A DNA stretch of 64,000 nucleotides from CAIXSE01 sp040769125 (GCA_040769125.1 JAXGLO010000001.1:1772561-1836560); one strand, 5' to 3'. Positions 37,924-47,718 are shown, numbered from the stretch's first letter. Program-made: numbers and translations. Notes: generated by a model not told the origin, from the letters alone.

Positions 37924-39003
37924 ATGATGACGTCAAAGGAGCGAATGGAGGCCGCGTTCCAGTGCCGGGAGGTAGATCGAGTCCCGGTGTTCTGCGAGCA
38001 GGGCGGGATCAATCGCAGGGCTCTCGGCATCAGCTACTACGACATGGTCACCAACGGGGAGCTCAACGCCCGTACCGACCTGGCGTGGCACGACCTCATC
38101 GGCGACGACGGCGTCGGCGTTTACTTCGATACGTGCGTTCTCGCCGAGGGCTTCGGCCAGAAGCTCATCTACATGAACGACGAGCCTCCCTATCCGGATC
38201 CGAGCCAGTACATGCTGAAGTCGGTTGATGACTACGAGAAGCTGGAGCGCTTCGACGTCCTCAGCATCCCCCGCTTCCAGGAGCAGCTCAAGGGCACGGA
38301 CATCGTCGTCGACAAGGCCGGCGACGACATTCTGGTGCGCTCGATCTCCGTGGAGCCCTTCGTCACGCTCGGCGAGATGCGCGGCATGCAGCAGCTCCTG
38401 ATGGACTGCGTGCGTTATCCGGAAGAAGTGCGCGCCGCCCTCGAGATCGTCACCGATATGGAGATCGACTACTGCCGGGCGCTGATCGACCACGGCACCC
38501 GCTGGATCATGCTCTGCCACGACTACGGCAACGCCTCCATCATGAGCGAGAAGCTGTGGCTCGATCTCGAGCTCGACTGCATGAGGCGCCTGCACCGCGC
38601 CATCAGGGAGAAGGGCTGCTACCTCCTCATCCACGACTGCGATCCGAACCCCTACGTGGACGCCTCCTTCGAGGTCGGGGACTTCGACGCATTCTGCCTC
38701 TGGAGCCTGCCGAAGAACATCGGCCTGTCCAACTGGCGCGAGTTCAAGGAGAAGTACGGCCACGTCTGCCTCAACGGCGTGTGGGAGCCACGGGTGCTCG
38801 GCGTGGAGTACAACTACGATCAGGTCAGAGAGACCAGCAAGCAGATGATCCGCGACCTCGGTCCGACCGGCTTCATTCTCGGACCCGGATGCGAGTTCCC
38901 CGCAAACGGCGCCATCATCAACGCCAGGGCCATGGTCGACGCCTCCAAGGAGATGGCCGGCGTCGCTATCGAGCCTCGGCCCCTTTCAGCTTTCGGTGAC
39001 TGA
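37924..39003 (+). CDS. UroD-type corrinoid-dependent methyltransferase
   Basis: A 359-residue protein of the uroporphyrinogen decarboxylase-fold methyltransferase family (MtaA/CmuA-like). The N-terminus MTSKERMEAAFQCREVDRVPV is typical, as are RWIMLCHDYGNASIMSEKLW and the C-terminal LGPTGFILGPGCEFPANGAI; in the family a His/Cys set binds Zn that activates a thiol or methyl substrate. A cobalamin-binding corrinoid protein gene follows 32 bp later, so it probably transfers a methyl group to or from that protein rather than decarboxylating porphyrins. The ribosome site AGAGGAG is good. The methyl donor is unknown. Confidence 0.85.
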   Translation: MMTSKERMEAAFQCREVDRVPVFCEQGGINRRALGISYYDMVTNGELNARTDLAWHDLIGDDGVGVYFDTCVLAEGFGQKLIYMNDEPPYPDPSQYMLKSVDDYEKLERFDVLSIPRFQEQLKGTDIVVDKAGDDILVRSISVEPFVTLGEMRGMQQLLMDCVRYPEEVRAALEIVTDMEIDYCRALIDHGTRWIMLCHDYGNASIMSEKLWLDLELDCMRRLHRAIREKGCYLLIHDCDPNPYVDASFEVGDFDAFCLWSLPKNIGLSNWREFKEKYGHVCLNGVWEPRVLGVEYNYDQVRETSKQMIRDLGPTGFILGPGCEFPANGAIINARAMVDASKEMAGVAIEPRPLSAFGD

Positions 39004-39035
39004 CAGCGCAGCCTCGCGCTAGATAAGGAGATACG

Positions 39036-39668
39036 ATGACCGTGAATTCGAAGTTCGCCGCAATCAAAGACGCCCTCCTGGTGCTCGACGAGGAGCGTGT
39101 GGTCGAGCTCATAAAGGAGTCGCTGGACGAAGGCGTCGAGCCAATGGCGCTGATTCAGGATGCCCTCGCGCCCGGCATGACCGAGGTCGGCGACCGCTTC
39201 GAAAAGGGTGAGTTCTTCCTTCCCGAGCTCCTGATCGCAGCGGATGTCTTCACCAAGACGCTGGATGTCCTCAAGCCGCTGCTGGCCAAGGGAGAGGCCT
39301 CGGGCAAGGGCACCATCGTGATCGGAACCGTCGAGGGCGACATCCACGAGATCGGCAAGAACGTTGTCAAGATCATGCTGGAGGTCGAGGGGTTCGATGT
39401 CCATGACCTCGGCATCGACGTTACGGCAGACGCCTTCCTCAAGGCGCAGGAGGAGACCGGCGCGCAGATCATCGCCGCTTCCGCGCTCCTCACCAGCACG
39501 ATGCCGCGGCTCGGCGAGATCGTAGAGGCGGTGAATAAGGAATCCGCCCCGGCGCGAGTCCTCATCGGCGGCGCGCCGGTGCGTGCCGAGCTGGCCGATC
39601 GCATTGGAGCGGACGGCTACGCGCCGGACGCCGTCAGCGCCTGTCGTGTCGCGGCTGATCTCGTCTGA
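39036..39668 (+). CDS. Corrinoid (cobalamin-binding) methyl-carrier protein
   Basis: A 210-residue protein of the MtmC/MtbC/MtaC-like corrinoid family. A helical N-domain (EERVVELIKESLDEGVEPMALIQDALAPGMTEVGDRFEKGEFFLPELLIAADVF) precedes a Rossmann B12-binding domain. The cobalt-ligand motif is GDIHEIGKNVV (His in DxHxxG), with the SALLTSTM and GGAPV segments that line the cofactor. AAGGAG lies ahead of the ATG. It is the methyl carrier for the adjoining UroD-type methyltransferase. The third component, which would hand the methyl group to tetrahydrofolate, is not identified in the window. Confidence 0.92.
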   Translation: MTVNSKFAAIKDALLVLDEERVVELIKESLDEGVEPMALIQDALAPGMTEVGDRFEKGEFFLPELLIAADVFTKTLDVLKPLLAKGEASGKGTIVIGTVEGDIHEIGKNVVKIMLEVEGFDVHDLGIDVTADAFLKAQEETGAQIIAASALLTSTMPRLGEIVEAVNKESAPARVLIGGAPVRAELADRIGADGYAPDAVSACRVAADLV

Positions 39669-39848
39669 TCCGAGGCGATGCGCTCGTAGAGCCAGGTCCA
39701 ACAGGGGACGACGGCCTGGCGCCGAATCCAGATCAATGCCTGAAAATGCTCGCATAGGGGGTTTTATGAGGGGGGCTGCAGAGGAGTCCATCAAGCAGAA
39801 GAGAGCAGTTCAAGCACTCACGACACCGCACACGAGAGGTGGTGAGCA

Positions 39849-41279
39849 ATGGCGTCCAACGGATCCGTTGCAGTAGAACCAAAGCTGATCAGTGACGAAT
39901 ACGGTCCAGAAATCAAGGTACCCGGTACGGACCGGACCTACAGGCTTGTCGATCTCCTGTTCATCTGGTTCGGGGCCGGTATTGTTACCGGCAACTGGTA
40001 TCTTGGAGGGTTGTTCGCAGCGCACGGCCTGCCGAAGGCGCTGCTGTTCAACTTCCTGGTCAACGTAGCCACACTGGTCCCGTGGGCCGCGATCGGCTAC
40101 ATCGCCTGGCGTGAGGGAACGACGACCATCGGCGTCACCCGCATGGCCCTCGGCACGCCGGCATCCCGCACCATTCCCGCCATTTACGCCATAATCTTCG
40201 CGGCGGGCTGGACGGCGATCAACTCGTTCATCGGAGCCATCTCGGTCTCCTACATCATGAACACCCTGGTCGGTTGGCCCGCCTACCTTGAGCCCGGCGG
40301 CGCCAAGACCATGGCGTTCGGCATCATCATCATCATCCTGCTGCAGGGCGTGTTCGTCATGCTCGGGCACAACCTCATCAAATGGATGGAGCTCGTCTCC
40401 GGGATCGCCGTCATCGTGCTGGGAATCTGGATGACGGCAGTGATCTTCAAGCACTTCGACATGAGTGCGATCTGGTCGTGGCGTCCGAAGCCAGGCACCG
40501 AGTACCTGAGCGTCGCGCTCATCATCGACCTGATCATCGCGTCGAACCTCTCCTGGCTGGCGATCGGCGACTTCTCCAGGTTCGCCAGAACCGGCAAGGG
40601 CGCGTACTGGGGCCCCCTGTCCGGGCTGTTCCTGGGCCAGAGCTGGACGTTCACGCTGGGCTCTGTGGGCGTGATCGGAGCCGTCCTGATGACGGGAACC
40701 TTCGACGCCAACAAGGCCGACCCAAGCACCACGCTCGCCTCCCTGGGCCTCGCCTGGATGGCGTTCATCATCCTGGCATTCACGACCGTCAACACCAACG
40801 CCGTGCTCATGTACGGCGGCGGGCTCGGCCTCAGCGCCATGGTCGGCGGGAAGAGGCTGCCCGCCCGCGCGGGGCTCGTGATCATGACGATCGTGTGTTC
40901 TGTCGCGTGCTTCGCGCCGCTGCTGTTCGCGCAGTTCGTCGACTTCGTGACCAACCTCATCACGGTGCTCGGCGGGCTCGTGGTTCCGCTGTGGGCGCTG
41001 GTCCTCACTGACTACTTCATCATCAGACGCATGAAGGCCAGCGAGGAGGATCTGTTCGCCGACAGCGGCGGAGTGAGGTACCGCTATACCGGCGGATTCA
41101 ACCTCTACGGCCTCGCCGCCTGGTTCGCCGGCGGAATCCTGTACTGGGGGATCGTGTACTTCATGCCAGAGGGCGTACAGAACGCCTTCCCGGCATCGAT
41201 CCCGGCGTTCTTCCTGACGGCGGTGCTCTACTGGATCCTCGGTACGGTCGGTCGCAACAGCGGCTACATCAAGGTCTGA
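39849..41279 (+). CDS. NCS1-family permease (cytosine/hydantoin type)
   Basis: Integral membrane transporter of 476 residues with about 12 TM helices. The soluble N-terminus YGPEIKVPGTDRTYRLVDLLFIWFGAGIVTGNWYLGG and the TM-region GDFSRFARTGKGAYWGPLSGLF (conserved D.SRY-like) mark the nucleobase:cation symporter-1 family, which imports cytosine, allantoin, hydantoins and related compounds. It follows the methyltransferase and corrinoid genes on the plus strand and ends at a strong terminator. The location suggests uptake of the substrate degraded by HyuAB and the methyltransferase. Confidence 0.88.
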   Translation: MASNGSVAVEPKLISDEYGPEIKVPGTDRTYRLVDLLFIWFGAGIVTGNWYLGGLFAAHGLPKALLFNFLVNVATLVPWAAIGYIAWREGTTTIGVTRMALGTPASRTIPAIYAIIFAAGWTAINSFIGAISVSYIMNTLVGWPAYLEPGGAKTMAFGIIIIILLQGVFVMLGHNLIKWMELVSGIAVIVLGIWMTAVIFKHFDMSAIWSWRPKPGTEYLSVALIIDLIIASNLSWLAIGDFSRFARTGKGAYWGPLSGLFLGQSWTFTLGSVGVIGAVLMTGTFDANKADPSTTLASLGLAWMAFIILAFTTVNTNAVLMYGGGLGLSAMVGGKRLPARAGLVIMTIVCSVACFAPLLFAQFVDFVTNLITVLGGLVVPLWALVLTDYFIIRRMKASEEDLFADSGGVRYRYTGGFNLYGLAAWFAGGILYWGIVYFMPEGVQNAFPASIPAFFLTAVLYWILGTVGRNSGYIKV

Positions 41280-41291
41280 GTAGAGAGCTAT

Positions 41292-41338
41292 CCGGCCCCG
41301 CGGCTCGAGAAGCATTCGAGCCGCGGGGCCGGCTTTTT
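41292..41338 (+). terminator. Rho-independent terminator of the methyltransferase/permease operon
   Basis: A 17-bp perfect stem (CCGGCCCCGCGGCTCGA and complement) with a 7-nt loop, followed by CTTTTT. It lies 13 bp after the NCS1 permease stop. Confidence 0.92.
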
Positions 41339-41574
41339 CAGTCGAGGCGCCGGTGCGTCTGCTTGCGCCCCGTACGAGCAATCGCTGCCGACGCCGACGA
41401 GGAGCGTGCCGCCATGGGAACGAAGTCGAGGGCCCTCTTGGACGATGTCGCGATGCATGGGCATGGAGCCCCTGATCGCGTCCCTGTCCTCCGCGTGGAT
41501 GATCATCGCCGCCTGAACCGGAACGTGCGGCGTCCCGGGCAGGACGCGGCCTCCCACGCCCAGCAGGTGCCGAC

Positions 41575-42900
41575 ATGAGCCTCGGCGACTACCTCAGCCC
41601 GTGGCTCATCGCGCCGTTCGCCGGCGTGCTGTTGTGCATCGCCGTCCTGCCGATGGCGGCGCCGAAGTGGTACGGCAAGCTGCGCAACACGGCACTGGTT
41701 ATGGCGCTGTTCGGCGTGCCGGTGCTGGCCTATCTTGTGCTCGGGTTCGGCACTGCCGGCTTTGAGCGCATCCTGGTCGCCGCCGAGGAATACCTGTCGT
41801 TCATCCTCCTGCTCACCGCCCTGTACGCAATCTCGGGCGGCATCTACCTGACGGGCAACACCCTGGGCACGCCGCGCAACAATCTCATCTTCCTCACCAT
41901 CGGCGCCGTGCTCGCCAGCTTCATTGGGACCACGGGGGCCGCCGTGCTCCTCGTGCGTCCGCTGCTGCGAGCCAACTCCGAGCGCACGCACATACGGCAC
42001 ATCTTCGTCTTCCTCATCTTCGTCGTCTGCAACACCGGTGGGCTCCTCACCCCGCTCGGCGACCCGCCGCTCTTCCTCGGGTTCCTTCAGGGGGTGAGCT
42101 TCTTCTGGACGCTCCACCTCTTCCCCGAGTGGCTGCTCACAAACGGGCTGATCCTCCTGATCTTCTGGATGGTGGACTCGTACCAGTACCGTCGCGAGCC
42201 GTGCGCCGCCCTCGCGCTCGACGCCGCGGAGTACGTGCCCTTGCGGCTCGTAGGGGGGCTGAACATCCTGCTCCTGGTCGGCGTGATAGTCACGGTGGCG
42301 CTCTCCGGCCCCATTGCACGGGTGGGGTCGGCCATCCACTTTCCGCTGCTGCGCGACGCGCTGCTGATCGCGCTCATCCTCGTGTCGGTGCACTTCGGCC
42401 CCGCCGAGCCGCGACGGCTGAACCGTTTCACCTGGGGCCCCATCACGGAGGTGGCCATCATCTTCGCAGGCATCTTCGCCACGATGATTCCGGCCCTGGA
42501 TATCCTCGAGGCGAACGCCGACAAGATCGGCCTGACCGCCCCCTGGCAGTTCTTCTGGGCGACGGGCTCGCTCTCCGCGTTCTTGGACAACGCGCCCACC
42601 TACCTCACCTTCAGCGCTCTCGCCCAAGGCATAACTGACGTGGCGTCGACCGGGGATCTCATGATCCCGGACGTCCTGCCCGGGCTCGGCGTAGCGCCCT
42701 CCCAGCTCCTCGCCGCCATCTCCTGCGGCGCGGTCTTCATGGGCGCGTTCTCGTACATCGGCAATGCGCCCAACTTCATGATCAAGTCCATCGCCGAAGA
42801 GCACGGCGTGCGCATGCCGAACTTCTTCCACTACATGGGCATAGCGGCCGTGGTGCTGCTGCCCATCTTCGTGCTCGTTACGGTGCTGTTCTTCGTCTGA
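41575..42900 (+). CDS. Sodium:proton antiporter / CitMHS-type membrane transporter
   Basis: Integral membrane protein of 441 residues with about 12 hydrophobic helices, in the ion-transporter (IT) superfamily. NTGGLLTPLGDPPLFLGFLQGVSFFWT and SGSLSAFLDNAPTYLTF-like (here ATGSLSAFLDNAPTYLTFSA) repeats are the two half-sites characteristic of NhaD/ArsB/CitMHS transporters. It begins after the terminator, so it is transcribed separately from the NCS1 operon. The ~235 bp between terminator and ATG show no gene. The transported ion or acid is not determinable. Confidence 0.82.
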   Translation: MSLGDYLSPWLIAPFAGVLLCIAVLPMAAPKWYGKLRNTALVMALFGVPVLAYLVLGFGTAGFERILVAAEEYLSFILLLTALYAISGGIYLTGNTLGTPRNNLIFLTIGAVLASFIGTTGAAVLLVRPLLRANSERTHIRHIFVFLIFVVCNTGGLLTPLGDPPLFLGFLQGVSFFWTLHLFPEWLLTNGLILLIFWMVDSYQYRREPCAALALDAAEYVPLRLVGGLNILLLVGVIVTVALSGPIARVGSAIHFPLLRDALLIALILVSVHFGPAEPRRLNRFTWGPITEVAIIFAGIFATMIPALDILEANADKIGLTAPWQFFWATGSLSAFLDNAPTYLTFSALAQGITDVASTGDLMIPDVLPGLGVAPSQLLAAISCGAVFMGAFSYIGNAPNFMIKSIAEEHGVRMPNFFHYMGIAAVVLLPIFVLVTVLFFV

Positions 42901-42939
42901 GCCCGAGCTCCTCGGGATCGGCGCCGTCGCAGGCGGAGC

Positions 42940-43011
42940 GCCGATCTTGAGGGCCGGCGCTGCCGTAGACGAAGTGCCGATCTTGAGGGCTGGCGCTGCC
43001 GTAGACGGAGT
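42940..43011. repeat. Two tandem copies of a 36-bp unit
   Basis: Two adjacent 36-bp copies (42940-42975, 42976-43011) starting GCCGATCTTGAGGGC and differing at two positions. They lie between the antiporter gene and a convergent small membrane-protein gene. Confidence 0.8.
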
Positions 43012-43057
43012 GCGAAGGTCGGGACGGCAAGGTATGCGCTACGGCCTTACGCCTGCT

Positions 43058-43546
43058 TCAGAGAATGGTGGCCAGAGGCGTCGACTCGTGGCATCGCTCC
43101 AGACGCACGTTGGCCGCGTTGGCCGACGCGACAGGACTGTCGTGCCGCACATCTGGGTGCTCCTCAACCGGCGTGGGCGGCGTGAGCGCCATCCACACGA
43201 GAACTGCAGCCAGGATGGTGAGTACGACGAACGGCATGACGAGCCCGGCCAGCTCCAGGGACCGGCTGCGCTCCCCACGCCAGCGCCGTCCGAGCGCCAG
43301 GCCGAGGACGAGCAGGCAGAGGATGAACCACACGATCATGGCCAGCGTCAGACTGTCGCCGCCGTCCTCGGAGAACGTGGCCAGGAGGATCGCGAGCGCG
43401 GCCGCCGAGACGGCAACAGCGCACCACAGCAGCCATGCCGGTCGATCACGGCGATAGAGCAGGCCGGCAACGAGCACCGCTAAGGATGCCGCCGGCAGCG
43501 CGATGTGCAGGATGTAAAACTGAAGCATCCATGGAGCGCCACCCAT
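43058..43546 (-). CDS. Small integral membrane protein of unknown function
   Basis: A 162-residue protein with four predicted TM helices (FYILHIALPAASLAVLVAGLL, LLWCAVAVSAAALAILLATF, LAMIVWFILCLLVLGLALG, LAGLVMPFVVLTILAAVLVWM) and a hydrophilic C-terminal tail. AGGAGG lies seven bases before the ATG, supporting it as a real gene. I do not recognise the family. It is convergent with the antiporter gene and at the edge of the remnant-rich region. Confidence 0.65.
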   Translation of the reverse strand: MGGAPWMLQFYILHIALPAASLAVLVAGLLYRRDRPAWLLWCAVAVSAAALAILLATFSEDGGDSLTLAMIVWFILCLLVLGLALGRRWRGERSRSLELAGLVMPFVVLTILAAVLVWMALTPPTPVEEHPDVRHDSPVASANAANVRLERCHESTPLATIL

Positions 43547-44740
43547 GTTCGCCTCCTGCCAACTCTCTGCCGAGACCCAAGAAGGGGAGCATAGACGATG
43601 CTCACTCCCGAGAGGAACCTCTACAGCCAGAAGTGTGGAACGATTGACGTCCTCGACTGAGCACCCCTCTATTTCGCATGGGTCCCTTCGTCATCATTCA
43701 TGAACCCACAGCGCTGAACGTCAAGTCTCTCCACCCACGCTCCATCTTGGCCTCATCACCTGTGGAACATCTTCTGGCATCGAAGGCCGAGAGGCGTTGT
43801 TGCAACGAGGGCAGCCGGAGTCGAACCGGCGATGCGGAAGGCTTAGGACGCACTGGCGCCCTCCGCCCCACCGCCTCGACCGGTCGCGTGATTGGAATCG
43901 GATACGGCCGCGAGACACCGGTGGCGGCCGGCGGGCTCCTGGCGCTATCGTGAGAGCCAACGCCGTACTGCCCGCCGCTACCGTCTACCCATCGCCCTCG
44001 TCTGCGCCGCCCTCGCCGGCTGGCACGGGATGGCGCGCCGCCTGCCCGCCGAGCGGATCGCGGCGCGCGCCGTGCTCGCCCACTACCTCGGCTGGCTGGT
44101 CGGCGCCACGCTCTTCCCGCTGCCCCTCGAGGGCGCGAGCGGCAGCGCGGAGCTCAGCGGCCATCTCAGCCAGCCACCCGAACGTGATCCCGCTGGCGAC
44201 GATAATGGAGAGATAGCACTGGATCCTCATTGTGATGCCGCCTGGTGCGTGGTTCCGAAGTTGAGAGGTCCAGTGGGCCGTTCCCAGCGTATTGGCGAGA
44301 CTCTGCGCCTTACCCACAAGCCCAAGCTTCGCGGTAATCCATGTGACACCGGCGCCACTCATTGCCGAACCGGTCGCCAGCCACCATTCCCGGAGAGGGG
44401 AAATCCAACGAGTCCAGACTGTCCGATAGAACGGCCACATCCGCGTCGGATCCACCCTTCCCACTGGATCCTCGCCGCGTGCTCAATGCGTGCCCGCCAC
44501 GCGCCGCTGGAGGGGCTCTTCCTGTCGAGGCTGAGGCGATACAGGCTCTGATGTTCGCTCTGCCTGCGAGGGCATGGCCCCGTGCAGCAGCATCCCGAAG
44601 AGCACCGATACGGTGTCGCTCTGCCGCAACGCCATAGCTTCCCCCAACCACGTCCCAGCGGACAACACGCAAGCCCGCCTGCACAGTCGCTCCAGCCTCC
44701 CCCTCCACTCCATCCGCGCCGTGACGTAGACTGCATCACG
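43547..44740. other. Remnant-rich region without a supported gene
   Basis: This 1.2-kb region at the border of the restriction-modification island has no intact gene I can support. It contains a D-arm-less tRNA-like sequence (43807-43863). In a plus-strand frame, 43.97-44.14 kb encodes IAARAVLAHYLGWLVGATLF then PLPLEG, which resembles a VanZ N-terminal helix and could be the missing half of a VanZ gene. Long open frames on both strands here look like high-GC artefacts. Confidence 0.45.
43807..43863 (-). pseudogene. tRNA-like sequence lacking a D-arm
   Basis: A minus-strand 57-nt segment has pairing 5' GAGGGCG and 3' TGCCCTC acceptor-like arms and a perfect T-arm (GCCGG-TTCGACT-CCGGC), with an irregular anticodon-like arm (TGCG...CGCA). 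No D-arm and no CCA are present. It is probably a deleted tRNA gene, possibly a relic attachment site next to the accessory island. Confidence 0.55.
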
Positions 44741-47512
44741 ATGGTCAAAGCGACGCTCAGCTGGAACGAGATGCGCAGCCGCGCCCGCGCCTTCGTGCGC
44801 GAGTGGCAAGACGAGACCAGCGAGAAGTCCGAATCCCAGAGCTTCTGGACCGAGTGGTTTGGCATCTTCGGCCTCAAGCGCCGCGGCACGATCGCCTACG
44901 AGCAGGCCGCGAGGCGCGAGTCGACCGGCGGCCATGGCTGGTTCGACGCCTTCTGGCCAAAGCACCTCGCAATCGAGCACAAGTCGGCAGGCAAGAGCCT
45001 GGAAGAAGCCATCGACCAGGCGATCGACTACCTCGGCTCCGTCAAACAGTCAGACTGGCCGCGCTACGTCATGTCCTGCGACTTCCGGCGCTTCCTCGTC
45101 CTCGACCTCGAGACCGGCGAGAAGACCGCCTTCCCCCTGGAGGAACTCCCGCAGCGCCTCGAGATGTTCGGCTGGATCGCCGGCTACGAGCGCCGCAGCT
45201 TCGCCGAGGAGGATGAGGTCAACATCCGCGCCGCCGAACTCATGGGCCGCCTCTACGACCTGCTTGACGCCTCCGGCTACGGCGGCCACGACCTCGACCT
45301 GCTGCTCGTGCGCCTCGTGTTCATCATGTTCGCCGACGACACGAGTGTCTGGGAGAAGAGTCGCTTCACCGACTACCTCCTCGACCGCACCGCCGAAGAC
45401 GGCTCGGATCTCGGCCCCCGCCTCAGCCTCCTCTTCCAGGTGCTCGACACGCCGAAGAGCCTGCGCCAGACCTCGCTTGACGAGGATCTCGCCCGCTTCC
45501 CGCACATCAACGGTGACCTCTTCGCCGAGACGATCCGCATGCCATCGTTCGATCGCGCCATGCGCACGCGCCTGATCGAGGCCGCCCAGTTCGACTGGTC
45601 CAGCATCTCCCCCGCCGTCTTCGGCTCAATGTTTCAGTCGGTGATGGATGCAGAGCAGCGGAGAAGCCTCGGCGCCCACTACACGCGCGAGCAGAACATC
45701 CTCAAGGTGATCGAGCCGCTCTTCCTCGACGAGCTGCGCGCCCGGCTCGAGGCGGCCGCCAGCGTGCAGGCACTCCGCCGCCTGCGCGAAGAGCTCAGCC
45801 AGCTCACCTTCTTCGATCCGGCCTGCGGCTGCGGCAACTTCCTCATCGTCGCCTACCGTGAGCTGCGCCGCCTGGAGCTCGACCTGCTGCGCAAGCTGCG
45901 CGAGCTTGAGGGCGGCGGCGGGCAGCTGACCACCGATCTCGATGCCCACCGCAGCATCTCTGTCGATCAGTTCTACGGGATCGACATCGAGGAGTTCCCC
46001 GTGCGCATCGCCCAGGTCGCCATGTACCTGGTCGACCACCTCGCCAACCTCGACCTCGACGAGGAGTTCGGCCTCTGGTTCCCCAGCTTCCCGATCACGA
46101 GCTCTGCCCACATCGAGCTCGGCAACGCCCTGCGCATGGACTGGAACGCGCTCCTGCCCGCGGATGAGTGCTCCTACCTGTTCGGCAACCCGCCCTTCCA
46201 CGGCATGGCCTGGATGACCGCCGAGCAACAGGAGGACAACCGACTCGTCTTCTCGGGAGCGGATGCCAAGGGCCTGCGCACCGGGCGCCTCGACTACGTG
46301 GCCTGCTGGTACGAGAAAGCCTTCGAGTACCTGGCAGGCACGGACTCGCGCGCCGCGTTCGTCTCGACCAACTCACTCACGCAGGGCGAGCAGGCGCGTA
46401 CCATGGGCCCGATCCTTGCCCGTCACGGCTTCGAGATCGACTTCGCCCACCAGACCTTCCCCTGGACGAGCGAGGCGCGAGGCAAGGCGCAGGTGCACGT
46501 GGTCATCATCGGCTTCTCCCGCGCCGGCCGGAGCAAGACGCGCGTGCTCTACGAGTACCCCGACGACAAGGACGAGCCGATCGCCCGACTTACCGACCAC
46601 ATCAACTTCTACCTCCAGGGCCACTCGATCGCTCCGGCGAAGCGCTACGAACCTCTCTTGCCTGGGCTACCCAACGCAACGCAGGGCAACAAGCCTTGGG
46701 ATGGCGGACACCTGATCGTCGAGCCGGGCGACTACGACGTCGTCGCCGCGGACCCGATCGCGGCCAAGTACCTGAGGCCGTTCCGGCAGTCGACCGAGAT
46801 GCTGCGCGGCCGGGAGCGCTGGTGCCTCTGGCTCGTGGATGCAGCGCCCTCTGAGCTGCTCAGCTCCGCGGTCCTCAGGGAGCGGCTCCGCGGCGTAGCT
46901 GAGGCACGCTCGGCCAGCAAGACGGCGAGCGTACGAGCCCAGGCGAAGACCCCGGCGCTGTTCACGCAGATCCGCCAGCCGAGCGTGCGCTACCTCGCGC
47001 TGCCCGAGGTCTCAAGCAAGAACCGCGAGTACGTCCCCGGGCGCTACTACGAGCCCGAGGTGATTGCCGGCAACAAGCTCATCCTCTGGCCGAATGCACC
47101 CCTATGGCTGTTCGGCTACCTGCAGTCGGCGGCCTTTACCGCCTGGGTGCGCGCCTTCGCCGGACGCATGAAGAGCGACTTCTCCATCTCGCCGAGCACC
47201 GTCTACTTCACATTCCCGTTCATCAAGCCCACCGGCGCAGCGATGGTGCGACTCGAGCAGGCGGCGCAGGCGATTCTCGATGCGCGTGACGCCCACCCAG
47301 GCGAGTCACTTGCAACGCTCTACGATCCGCTGGCCATGCCGCACGACCTTCGGCGGGCCCATGACCGCCTCGACAGCATCATCGACGGGCTCTACAGGCT
47401 CAAGAAGCCCACAGAAGCCGAGCGGCTCTCTCGCCTGGGAGCTGAGTACGCCGCCCTCACGACACCGCTGGAGGCGACGCCGGCGCGGCGCCGGAACAGG
47501 GTCACCAAGTAG
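44741..47512 (+). CDS. Type IIL restriction-modification enzyme (MmeI-like)
   Basis: Single-chain nuclease-methyltransferase of 923 residues, the size of MmeI-family enzymes. The N-terminal PD-(D/E)xK-type nuclease region reads GWFDAFWPKHLAIEHKSAGKSLEEAIDQAIDYL. A helical connector is followed by the N6-adenine methyltransferase motifs I (FFDPACGCGNFLIVAYRELRRLE) and IV (YLFGNPPFHG). The C-terminal third (from about residue 640) is the target-recognition and specificity region. Such enzymes methylate one strand and cut about 20 bp away. It starts the defence-type island; no separate methylase or specificity gene is needed. Confidence 0.88.
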   Translation: MVKATLSWNEMRSRARAFVREWQDETSEKSESQSFWTEWFGIFGLKRRGTIAYEQAARRESTGGHGWFDAFWPKHLAIEHKSAGKSLEEAIDQAIDYLGSVKQSDWPRYVMSCDFRRFLVLDLETGEKTAFPLEELPQRLEMFGWIAGYERRSFAEEDEVNIRAAELMGRLYDLLDASGYGGHDLDLLLVRLVFIMFADDTSVWEKSRFTDYLLDRTAEDGSDLGPRLSLLFQVLDTPKSLRQTSLDEDLARFPHINGDLFAETIRMPSFDRAMRTRLIEAAQFDWSSISPAVFGSMFQSVMDAEQRRSLGAHYTREQNILKVIEPLFLDELRARLEAAASVQALRRLREELSQLTFFDPACGCGNFLIVAYRELRRLELDLLRKLRELEGGGGQLTTDLDAHRSISVDQFYGIDIEEFPVRIAQVAMYLVDHLANLDLDEEFGLWFPSFPITSSAHIELGNALRMDWNALLPADECSYLFGNPPFHGMAWMTAEQQEDNRLVFSGADAKGLRTGRLDYVACWYEKAFEYLAGTDSRAAFVSTNSLTQGEQARTMGPILARHGFEIDFAHQTFPWTSEARGKAQVHVVIIGFSRAGRSKTRVLYEYPDDKDEPIARLTDHINFYLQGHSIAPAKRYEPLLPGLPNATQGNKPWDGGHLIVEPGDYDVVAADPIAAKYLRPFRQSTEMLRGRERWCLWLVDAAPSELLSSAVLRERLRGVAEARSASKTASVRAQAKTPALFTQIRQPSVRYLALPEVSSKNREYVPGRYYEPEVIAGNKLILWPNAPLWLFGYLQSAAFTAWVRAFAGRMKSDFSISPSTVYFTFPFIKPTGAAMVRLEQAAQAILDARDAHPGESLATLYDPLAMPHDLRRAHDRLDSIIDGLYRLKKPTEAERLSRLGAEYAALTTPLEATPARRRNRVTK

Positions 47513-47718
47513 AAGAGACTCGGTCTGCCGCCGTGCGCGGGTGAGTAGGTCGTCTGCCTGGACCGAGCAGATATCTACACGACGCCACCGATCCTCGTAG
47601 GCCCGTGCTACGCAGGACAATACCGGCAAACGCCAAGCAGATGCCGACTGCAGAAGCGCAGCAGGCGTCAGACGTTTCCGACAAACGGACCTCCGGTCAG
47701 ACACTGTAGCATGTTCGC

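Noticed and set aside
41288..41557. An 89-codon minus-strand frame between the NCS1 and antiporter genes
   Set aside because: It runs through the clear Rho-independent terminator and has no confident family similarity.
43892..44551. A 219-codon plus-strand frame in the remnant region
   Set aside because: Only a short part resembles a VanZ helix. The remainder is Arg/Pro-rich with no domain, so it is treated as a remnant, not a gene.
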